Positions 24,609-35,727 of a DNA stretch of 64,000 nucleotides are shown here, one piece after another. The DNA lies in assembly GCA_963576475.1 (NCBI GenBank), contig OY754967.1, positions 28,871,608 to 28,935,607 of the forward strand. The letters run 5' to 3'. Position numbers and translations under genes: made by a program. Position 1 is the stretch's first letter, and each line of letters opens with the position of its first letter. The notes under the pieces were generated by a model, which saw only the letters and a list, made by a program, of their open reading frames with translations, was not told where the DNA came from and searched no databases. This stretch comes from Molanna angustata (taxonomy: Eukaryota > Arthropoda > Insecta > Trichoptera > Molannidae).

Positions 24609-27600
24609 CTGAAAAAAAAAATTAGCTGATGTAAAATAGACACCCAGCGTCTGCCAGACTTCAAAGTATAAAGGCTGGATTTTTATCTACATAAGGATAC
24701 CACAGCAGGTAGAAACAATCGGCTAATATGAAACCTAAGTAGTGATGGTCTTGGGAGATATGAGGAAACAAGCAAAGGTATAAAAAATAGGTGCTTAATT
24801 ATGTTACATTATAAATGTTGTTAAAAATACATAAACTAAGTTTGGCTTTAAGTATATTTCAAATTTAAATATCATAATTAATATAGAATTTTGAAAATAT
24901 TGACAATATTTCTAATAAAAAAAGGAGAGAGGAATATAAAAATCAGACATTTAAAGACTGTTTACCTTTGGTTCGTCATATCTCCCAAGACCACTAATAC
25001 TCAGGTTTCATATAAGCCAACCATTGCTACCTGCTGTTGGATCCATAAATAGAAAAAAAAATCAGCCTATATACTATTATATAAGATAAATGTCATATAA
25101 TAAAAAAAATGTTTCCCTCCATCCCAACAAAATACATACATCTACTTCATAATTTACCTAATAAGACATTATATCAAAACCCTTGCATGACATCAACATA
25201 TTAAATATTGGTATAATTTAATTTGTTACTTAATGGTTATAAACTATCGTTTTTAGTCAAATTAAATTGGAATGTCAACTTTAAACTAGCAACTGAAACC
25301 ATTAAATGACTGTGCACACATTTTTTTTTAATCTGCAAATTTGTGATTTTGTACATTGAAATAGGACTCTTATAGAAGGAGCTTATTATTATATTGTTTT
25401 ATTACTGAACTAGTATGTATTTAGAAATTCAAAAACATGTATTTACCTGGCCCAAGGACTTCATGTACCATGAAAGGGTATAACCATACAACTAGGGGAG
25501 TGTATCCTTTGAGGTAATGAGCTTTTCTATGATAAAACAAACATCCATCAACAGGGGGCTGGTTGTCTGGAAATGCTGGCCAACTCATAAAGAAATTATT
25601 CAAACTTTCTATACTGCAATCATGTTTTTGGACTAAATGTATTGCATACACATTGTTTTTGGATCTGACACTCAGATTATTCAACTCTTCGAATTTAGAC
25701 TTGAGCCAGAAATTTCTAAACTCTGCCTGTAAAATATAAACAAATTGATCACATAAACAACTTTTAGATGGGTGGTGGCAGAGCAGTTAGGCGCTGGGTT
25801 TGTAATCATGCCATAAACGATTTTGTTCACCCATAGCACAAGCATTTATGCTTAATTTAGGGAATGTATGAGGATGTATACAAGGACTTATTCATTCTTT
25901 TATTAAATAAAAAAATATATAAAACTCATATTATTTATAACAAAATCAGTTGTGACAGGATTCAAAGTCACAACCACTGCCAGTGTGCTAACCACTCTGC
26001 CACCACCCATCTAAGTGTTTTATCAAATATATTTTAAAATCAAATAACATTTATAAATGTAATTACATTTTTTTAAACAAAAATGGTACAAGCCTAGATA
26101 TAAGACAGAATGACATCATTTTTACTCATCCTTGTGGATTGAAACTTTGTTGGTTTTTATACATTTCAAATTAAATTTACAAAATGAAAGAAAATCATAC
26201 AAAGAACTTCCACTATGTTAACCAAAATACATTGAATATAATGAAATTATTTATAATTGCATTTGTAGTGTCTTCACTGCGACACTACAAATTTCTGCAG
26301 AATAAAATGACAATATCTTTATTATCAATAATTTATAGGCGTATATATCCTATCAATTAGTCCAAAATATTCATTTTTGATTTTTATCATTGTTATAAAA
26401 AAAACTTTAAAATAAAATTTACACTTAATGTCGCAAAATATGTAAGACCTTTTTCAAATATTTAGTTGCAGTGTAAATCAACATAAAAAATCTAAAGAAC
26501 TGTATGAAATTTTAGTAATCCATGATGAAAATTTTAATAATCCAGTAATATAATGATTTGTTAGTATACCATGCACATAAAAATCATTGTGATTAAGTAT
26601 GTATTATTTTTAAATTACCTCACAGTCGATCATTGGTAAATCTCCCCACGCAAGAACATCAAGTACATAAACTGATTTATTGGCATCGTCCAAAATACAA
26701 TCCAGTACACATTGTGAACTCAGATTTCTGTTACCACCAGGTAATATAGAATCCCATTCTCTTATGAAATAACCACGCTTGGAGAAAACTTTGGTTCGTC
26801 CCTAAAACAATTTACAATTCTATAAAACGAAAGGCTTTAAAACACATATTGAAATATTTTAAATTATTACAAATAATTCACTGTGCTAATAAGTTAACCC
26901 TTGATAAGGAGTATAGTGCAAAGTAGTTACATCACATCAGGTACAAATCTGATATGTATCTGATGTGATATACCTACTGAGTTATGACCAAACGATAAAT
27001 AAATTGGTATTGCAAATGATTTTATTTTAATTATATGGGTTAAAATGCCAAATAAAACATAACTTATTCGCAACCATGCATGGTCTCATGCTCATTATAC
27101 CTAATACATTATCAGTTATGTTGTGGTCTTGCCAACATTTTGATGGCTGACTCTCTTTTTAGCCTTGTATACTATATACTTCCAGTATCTGTCTCAGGCA
27201 GAAAATTTGGTCAGTTGTGGACTTTCCCTTACGGAACCCAGTTTGATATTTTCCGATAATGCCATCCGAGTATTTCCCCAGTCTGTCACACAAAATATTT
27301 GACAGGATCTTGTATGAGACATTCAGCAGAGTAATGCCTCTGTAATTAGAGCATTTCATGGGATCTCCTTTTTTATAGAAAAAACTATAGAGTTCAACGT
27401 TGACACATACCATCTATTTGTTGACTAACTGAGGAGGCTAAGACCCGACCTGGGTTGTGGAGCCACAGATGATGATGATGATGATGATACTATATACTTT
27501 GTCAGATTCAATTTTTCTGTGTTCAAACTTATTATTTGAACGTGTCTAATAAATCATATTACAGGTCAAATCTCTGAATAACAAATACCGAAGTAACAAC

Positions 27601-30600
27601 ATTTTCAGTATAATGTATATGTAATTTGTTCCCGATGAACCTTCATACAAAATGTAGTGAACCAAAATTCACTGTAGCGAAGCCGATCTCAGAATAATGT
27701 TTTTTTTTTCAGTCTGTTTTTGACACTTGGCGATGCAGTACGTATCTATGAGATATTGCATAGGTAACATATGGTTTCCAAGTGCTAGTTTTTGTTTTAT
27801 CAGTATCTAAGACGACTGCCGTGGAACAGTTGGTAAGCCATTCGGTTTCTGTGTGGGCGTCCTGGGTTCGATTCCCAGCAGAGGAGAAATTTATTTAAAT
27901 TTATTTCTCATGCTAATATTGCTTCTCTGGGCTGGAAACACTGGTTAGTTGGAAGAAATTGCCATACGGCAATAAACTCGCCACTTGCGCAGGGTGCAAG
28001 GAAGTGTTCATTATTATTATTATTATCTAAAACATATTTTACTGTGTGAAAAGTGACGAAAACAAACAACAAACTAGCATTCATTATAGCGAATTTTCAG
28101 TATAACGAAACATCTTTTGTGGTCCCGTGAACTTCTTTATACTGAGATTTCATCTGTATATTGTTTTACCACATTTTTCTTGAAGCACATTTTTCAAGAA
28201 ACTTGTTTTCCACTGCATTTATTCTAATTCCATTCCTTTTTCTGCCAAGTCATATTCATAATTACATTTATGAAGGTTGGTACAACTATTGCACTGTGGA
28301 AAGTGACCTTTGTTGCCCTCAAACAATTAGAACAACCATTTCTATTATTACTGTTTGAATATGAAAGAATATATAACTTACTCTATTAGCAATAAGAAGA
28401 ACACGTGTGCCTTGAGGACATGCCAAGACCAACCAATTGGTATGTAAATCTTCGGGTACATTTATCATCCATTCTGATAACATTAAAGTATTAGCATATA
28501 AATAATTTCTTTTTGTAAAACCCGGCACGGATACATTTGATTTGTAAACCTGAAACAATAAACAAAACCAATATATATGAAAATAATAATGTAATAAATT
28601 ATAATAAACATATTTCTAGTGCCAAAAATTATTTTCAAAGATGTAGATAAATGCAATTGATAAATGTATTTCCAACTGTACCAAATGTTTTAAATATTTT
28701 GATCAAAATAATAAATATTTGAAAAAAAACTTCGCTGGAAAATTCACATGAATGTGTTGTATCCTTGGAGGAATAAATACGAGTTGAAACCTACCCTAAT
28801 TATAAAATAACTGTGCATAAATTTTTGAATGAAAAATTATGGGAACACGCGAATTATAGAACCAGTGATTTTAAAAATGAAAATTAAGTTATTTACGTGT
28901 ATCATAGAAAAACAGTTCATATTGGTTTATTTCATACTATTAGCAGTAAGGTACTCCAGCCAAGACCGCAAATGGCTGTTGAGCATAAAAAAACATTTTT
29001 TTTAATCTGGGAGATACCGATTTGAATCCTGATCTAGCATAGGACAGGGAAGTTAAGCATATTAGGACCAGAAGAGCTAACCTGTAAATGCCAGTGAATG
29101 GGAAAAGGTGAGGGCAAAGAAGATTGTTAAAACTATAAGGTCTAAATGCCTGTTGTTTTTAGCCTGATTCTAAAAATAGAATATACCTACATGATTTCTA
29201 AAATAAAAATTAGTTCAACTAGATATTTCAACTAAATTTTCCAAAGCACAAGTGAAAACTCTTTCTGGAAGGTAACATTGATACTTATTTCATTGTAAAA
29301 AATACCTTTGTACAAATAAAAAAAAAACTTTATTATTGGTAGGGGAAAGAATTTTACGATCAGCAAAAATATCAAAGTAAGCGTTAGAACCAAAAAGGTT
29401 GACTATCCCATATAATATTAATAATAAACACTTCCTTGCAACCTGAGCAAGAAGCGAGTTTATTGCTATATGGCAATTTCTTCAAACTAACCAGAGTTTC
29501 TCAAACTAACCAGTTTCCAGCCCAGAGATAAAATATTAAAGTGAGAAAAGAATTTAAAGAAATTTCTCCTCTGCTGGGGATAGAAACCAGGACACCCGCA
29601 CAGAAACCAAACGGCTTACCAACTTTGCCACGGCGGTCGGCCATGTAATTTAAAAAAGTCAAATAATTAATTAATCTTCAATCTTTATTTATAGAAAATT
29701 TGATTCAGCGATAACTTTATCACTTAACGATGTACCAGATAGTATGTATGGAATACAGTACAAATTAAATGTTATACTTATTCACCATCAATTGTTTCAT
29801 ATTTTTTTTTAATACTATACTATTACTATTCGATTCTACGGTTCATTTTTATGTACCTACAAGAAGTCAAGCTTTATTAGAATTTAAAATAAAATCAAAA
29901 TACCTGATTTGAAGTTTGTTCAGTAAACTCCGCTTCCTTAATCAAATCTAAAATTCCTCTTGTAGAAAACACTTGCATATCTCTTTTCCTAAAAAAGAAA
30001 AAACATTACCTTACATTAAGTGTCAATTTCCAACCAATATGTTTAAAACTTGCTGGTTTGTTAAATGTACTTGTCTTTATTGTACCTAGACATTATTTTA
30101 ACTTTTAAATCAATAGACATAAATATAAATAAATTAAATTGATATAACAATCAAGTACACTACATAAAAGTCCATTGAAAATAAAAATTTATTTGTTGTG
30201 TACCTACCCAACTAATTTTGAGTTGTAACAATACATATTTTCACTAGTATACTGTATAAATACAAACAATTTTTTTTATTTATGTGTATGTAAAATTCCT
30301 ATACAATTTATTTATATTTGAGTACAACTATAACACCCCAAAATGGGTTAATTTATGCTTAGGGGGGGACTTAAGTATATATTAATAATTTCATTTATAT
30401 TTTTTATTTAAAAGTACATTAAACTACAATTATTCACTTAAACGTCTGGCATATATATGTCGGCCTTCGTGGATCAGTTGGTTGGGTATCTGACTGCTGA
30501 TCCAAAGGTCCCGGGTTCGATTCCCGGTGGAGATACAGTTTTTAATTGTGTTTTCAGTCTGGATCTGTGAGACGATTAATATCGTAAGTCTCCAGAATGT

Positions 30601-31311
30601 GGCAACTTGTTATTGGGTGCGTGTTAAATTAATATTTGACATAGTACCTGTTAGTTGCCCGAGAAGCATTATTAAAATATAAAAAAAAAAAAAAATATCC
30701 GAATGGAAACTAGACATGGGGATCTTTAAATTAACAAATCAATGTTCTATATATTTTATTAACCCACAAGCACTATTAAAGTCCAAAAACTTCTAGATAT
30801 TGGGGAGAAATATAACCGTTTAAATCAATTAAATCCAATATATATAGTTATATCCACAAATAATGAATCTATTCTTAAAGAACTATTTTTATCTTAATAT
30901 ACTACAATAACTCCAGTGACAACCTGTAATTGGCTTTAATACTTACTCAAATCATCTTTATTTTATATAATTTATTATATGCTGTATGTTGTCCTCTAAA
31001 TAATTAAATAAATAAGAACAGTTTACAGTAGAATAAGAAATAATTTAGTAAGTATAGAAAAATCAACACAAATCAAGATGTGGTAGAACAATTTTACAGT
31101 GCATATATTCGAAACTGAAATAGGTACAAAACGAAGGTAATCCTAAAATATTTTTAATACGGTTTTCTTACTCTTTTTGGGCAATTAACAAATCTTGCCG
31201 TCTTTTTTCTTGATTTTGAGAAGATTCCCCGCGCATTTTATAATACACGCAATAATTTGTATTATTTTCAGTTACACTTGATTTATTAAATTGAGAAAGT
31301 AATTCTTCCAT
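24157..31311 (-). CDS. SNUPN: Snurportin-1 (six coding exons, complete)
   Basis: Nuclear import adaptor that binds the trimethylguanosine cap of snRNPs and hands them to importin-beta. Joining exons 31172-31311, 29904-29988, 28382-28549, 26619-26801, 25447-25726 and 24157-24608 gives 436 codons (435 residues), with GT donors, AG acceptors and matching phases throughout. The N-terminus starts MEELLSQF, and the basic EKRRQDLLIAQKEKR stretch (about residues 35-49) fits the importin-beta-binding domain. Residues about 95-285 form the cap-binding domain: LMLSEWMINVPEDL, RGYFIREWDSILPGGNRN, YVLDVLAWGDLPMIDCE and DGCLFYHRKAHY. TPLVVWLYPFMV includes Trp273, which aligns with the cap-stacking tryptophan of human snurportin. 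The start is the first ATG of the conserved MEEL block. The C-terminal tail of about 150 residues is Ser/acidic then Lys-rich and is longer than in the roughly 360-residue human protein. Introns hold SINEs and a LINE piece. Confidence 0.96.
25447..25726 (-). CDS. SNUPN: Snurportin exon 5
   Basis: 93 codons plus one base. It includes SWPAFPDNQPPVDGCLFYHR and TPLVVWLYPFMVHEVLG, the end of the cap-binding fold. Splice signals are ATTTTACAG and CCAG|GTAAAT. Confidence 0.95.
25766..25900 (+). mobile_element. tRNA-derived SINE (family A), in snurportin intron 4
   Basis: AGATGGGTGGTGGCAGAGCA head, then TTTTGTTCACCCATAGCAC, AAGCATTTATGCTTAATTTAG, and a tail ACAAGGACTTATTCATT. Part of the tRNA-like region is deleted. 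It forms an inverted pair with the next entry. Confidence 0.75.
25945..26012 (-). mobile_element. SINE family A fragment, inverted to 25766-25900
   Basis: Reverse-strand tRNA-like head (GTGACAGGATTCAAAGTCAC ... CTCTGCCACCACCCATCT). The outer 18 bases are the exact reverse complement of the outer end of the 25766 copy, so the intron RNA could fold back over about 245 bases. Confidence 0.75.
26619..26801 (-). CDS. SNUPN: Snurportin exon 4
   Basis: 61 codons: FSKRGYFIREWDSILPGGNR, then LDCILDDANKSVYVLDVLAW. These are hallmark snurportin blocks. Splice signals are TTGTTTTAG and GTGAG|GTAATT. Confidence 0.95.
27159..27413 (-). pseudogene. LINE reverse transcriptase fragment in snurportin intron 3
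   Basis: An 84-codon frame containing FYKKGDPMKCSNYRGITLLN, VSYKILSNILCDRL and YQTGFRKGKSTTDQIFCLRQ, which are RT motifs of a non-LTR retrotransposon. It is truncated on both sides. A LINE 3' end in the opposite orientation abuts it at 27423-27490, so the two pieces are from an inversion or separate insertions. Confidence 0.85.
27423..27490 (+). mobile_element. LINE 3' terminus with (GAT)n tail
   Basis: GAGGAGGCTAAGACCCGACC-TGGGTTGTGGAGCC runs into GATGATGATGATGATGAT, the usual 3' end of this LINE family (last codons EEAKTRPGLWS). Confidence 0.6.
27808..28027 (+). mobile_element. tRNA-derived SINE (family C), in snurportin intron 3
   Basis: The tRNA-like head (CCGTGGAACAGTTGGTAAGC; GGGTTCGATTCCCAGCAGAG) is followed by a body with GGGCTGGAAACACTGGTTAG, TTGGAAGAAATTGCCATACG, GCAATAAACTCGCCACTTGC and CAAGGAAGTGTTCATTATT with an ATT-repeat tail. 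Relatives are at 29417-29642 (-), 42338-42482 (-) and 61563-61710 (+). Confidence 0.85.
28382..28549 (-). CDS. SNUPN: Snurportin exon 3
   Basis: 56 codons, VYKSNVSVPGFTKRN to RVLLIANR. It carries the conserved LMLSEWMINVPEDL..NWLV..CPQGTR block at the start of the cap-binding domain. Splice signals are TGTTTCAG and AGA|GTAAGT. Confidence 0.95.
29417..29642 (-). mobile_element. tRNA-derived SINE (family C), in snurportin intron 2
   Basis: Reverse-strand copy of the 27808 SINE (CACTTCCTTGCAACCTGAGC ... AACTTTGCCACGGCGGTCGG). A local duplication of TTTCTCAAACTAACCAG-like sequence occurs inside. It lies in the opposite orientation to the 27808 copy, with exon 3 between them. Confidence 0.8.
29904..29988 (-). 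CDS. SNUPN: Snurportin exon 2
   Basis: 85 bases completing the split Glu codon and reading EKRDMQVFSTRGILDLIKE. It ends in phase 0 at AATCAG|GTATTT. The acceptor is TTTTTTAG. Confidence 0.9.
30461..30690 (+). mobile_element. tRNA-derived SINE (family B), in snurportin intron 1
   Basis: tRNA-like head (GGCCTTCGTGGATCAGTTGG; B box GGTCCCGGGTTCGATTCCCG), then AGTCTGGATCTGTGAGACG, AATATCGTAAGTCTCCAGAA, TGTGGCAACTTGTTATTGGG and GTTAGTTGCCCGAGAAGC with an A-rich tail. It is the longest family B copy in the window. Confidence 0.85.
31172..31311 (-). CDS. SNUPN: Snurportin exon 1
   Basis: Codons 1-46 plus two bases. It contains the start ATG and most of the importin-beta-binding region. The donor is AAAGA|GTAAGA. 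Confidence 0.92.
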
Positions 31312-31500
31312 TTTTTACTAGACACCAAACTTTCTGTACGTACGAAAATAAATGTTTTTACAATGTAAAATACGCTTTAATACCGCAATAACCTCAAATA
31401 CTTATTTTACATAAACCCATAGAATTATATGCATAAACCAAACAATACTACCTGATACTACCAAAACGCCAGATTGACAGAAAAAAAAACAATGTTGCTA
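31312..31500 (-). promoter_or_regulatory. Presumed 5'UTR/promoter region of snurportin
   Basis: Sequence directly upstream of the snurportin ATG. It is AT-rich, with no TATA box or recognisable initiator I would defend. Assigned only by position. Confidence 0.25.
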
Positions 31501-31942
31501 TCTTCAAAAAAAATAGATACTTCTGAGAAAATTGCAGGATATTGACATTACATGTTCACTAAGAAATTTTGTACAAAAGATTTCTTTCAAAGTATATCAT
31601 TTTTAATTTGTTTTTTCATAAAAACAATGTTCCCAACTATTTTTTGCATTAAGGTATAAAAGAAGGTATAATGATGATTTTTTTTGTATACTTAGTCATA
31701 AAAATATTCGTCAATATTGATTTTCACATTTTAATCTGGTATATAGATACAAGGTTTAAAATGAGCAGGTATCTTTACTACCGACACCAATATATTCTAC
31801 TATAAATATTATATTGTTAAACTGTAGCTATAGTTTTCTAATATTTAATAAACATATAATAATGTAGATATAGATTAAAAAAATATATTTGTTGATATTA
31901 AGTCATTCGAACGTACGTTTGCTAATAAATAAATGGAACTGT

Positions 31943-32423
31943 TTAAGGGGGCATATAAACCTAAATACCCCAATTTCAAATCAAATTCCTCAAATATGTG
32001 AAACGGTGTGTTTCTAGAAAAAATACCATACGTGTTTTCAACATTTCTCTAGTGAATGTTCGTCACACAATTTTAAAATTCAGCCTAGATTCCCCTAAAC
32101 ATATTATTATTACCATCCTGTTTTACTACATTTTTTTTTAATTAGTCCATAACTATGTGTCGTAGAGAAATAAATCTTTTAAGTGCTCAAAGAGTGCATA
32201 AAATCAAAGTGAATGACCGATAAAGTTTTTTCATTTTAAGTCAGGTTTGTTCTTAAAATGCAAAAAATCACCAAATTTTGGTTTTCCGTAAATTTAAATC
32301 ACGTATAAACTTTTTTTATGCACGCAATAGTAACCCTTAGTAACACGTAACTTCATAGTGCATTAGGAGGTTTTGATATGTCATGTTTTCAGTCACTAGA
32401 TTTAGCGTTATATGTCCTCTTAA
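31943..32423 (+). mobile_element. TTAA-flanked MITE, copy 1
   Basis: Bounded by TTAA at 31943-31946 and 32420-32423. The inner ends are GGGGGCATATAAAC and rc GAGGACATATAACG, an imperfect inverted repeat. An inverted second copy is at 60083-60680, also TTAA-flanked and matching over most of its length (AACATTTCTCTAGTGAATGTTC, TAGTAACACGTAACTTCATAG). TTAA targets are typical of piggyBac-type elements. No transposase frame, so it is non-autonomous. Confidence 0.7.
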
Positions 32424-34981
<2,558 letters not shown>

Positions 34982-34994
34982 CTGCCTCCCTCTT
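34982..34994 (-). promoter_or_regulatory. Polypurine tract (plus-strand primer site)
   Basis: On the minus strand AAGAGGGAGGCAG immediately abuts the 3' LTR, the expected position for the polypurine tract. It overlaps the ORF3 stop codon (34993-34995) by two bases. Confidence 0.8.
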
Positions 34995-35727
34995 AGTTCA
35001 GTTCGTCCCGAACAGAATTCTCTAGATGAATAAATCGGCATTTTGAACCTTCTCTACAGTGAGATGCTTTGAAAAAGTAACATGGTACACTTTTTTTTAT
35101 ATTTTTACTGTATCTTGGATTATAGCAGCAAACTAGAACATTAATTCCAGTATTATGAAAAATCTCTTCTATCATATTCCGAACCACTTTCCAATCCATA
35201 CCATCACTGATCTTTGGAATGCCGAGCTTCATAAGATTCAACTGTAACATTTGATCCCGCATACTTCGTAGACAGTTCCACATCTGAGCATACTCTGCTC
35301 GTTCCTCAGACGTTTCCTTATTCGTCATGTAGAATAAATGCTGATTTCCATGCTGTGAATGGACCGCTTCTCCAATCTTCAGATTCTTGGCTTTTAGCTC
35401 ATATAACATCCCATACTTTCTCATGATAACTTTGGCTATACCACTAGTCATCTTCATGTCTTGAGCCACACAGTAAGCTAAAACATTATCTTCTGGGATA
35501 TCGAAGAGGTCTTGCTCAATTTCCACAGTCACACCATGGCGAGTGCGTCGATAAGGAGTCATCATGAATTCCTCGAAGGTCTTTTCTTCACTTTGGACAT
35601 TGCAAACTTGAGCAACTGGATTTTTTTCCTCATCCTTGTTATCACCTAAAAAAGGGAGCCAGGCGATTGAAATGTACCACTCTTGGCTTCCCATTTGGTT
35701 TTCTTCGTATACGATAAACCACATCAT
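34993..35727 (-). CDS. ORF3: TARG1/OARD1-like macrodomain plus CCCH finger
   Basis: A 244-residue frame between pol and the 3' LTR, where env would lie. It has no signal peptide or transmembrane segment. Residues about 66-205 match the OARD1/TARG1 (C6orf130) class of macrodomain, which removes ADP-ribose from acidic residues: DLFDIPEDNVLAYCVAQD, the MTSGIAKVIMRKYG loop, FYMTNKETSEERAEY, and LGIPKISDGMDW. By my alignment Lys137 and Asp178 fall on the human catalytic Lys84 and Asp125, so hydrolase activity is plausible. Residues 216-234 have C-x7-C-x5-C-x3-H spacing, a CCCH zinc finger of the RNA-binding type. The first 85 bases overlap the end of pol in another frame, so expression probably uses splicing or frameshifting. 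It could have been captured from a host gene. Function in the element is unknown; removal of antiviral ADP-ribosylation is a hypothesis. Confidence 0.85.
   Translation of the reverse strand: MMWFIVYEENQMGSQEWYISIAWLPFLGDNKDEEKNPVAQVCNVQSEEKTFEEFMMTPYRRTRHGVTVEIEQDLFDIPEDNVLAYCVAQDMKMTSGIAKVIMRKYGMLYELKAKNLKIGEAVHSQHGNQHLFYMTNKETSEERAEYAQMWNCLRSMRDQMLQLNLMKLGIPKISDGMDWKVVRNMIEEIFHNTGINVLVCCYNPRYSKNIKKSVPCYFFKASHCREGSKCRFIHLENSVRDELN

Noticed and set aside
27159..27413. A host gene nested in snurportin intron 3
   Set aside because: The frame is a truncated LINE reverse transcriptase.
34993..35727. ORF3 as an envelope glycoprotein
   Set aside because: No signal peptide, transmembrane segment or furin-type site; the sequence reads as macrodomain and zinc finger.
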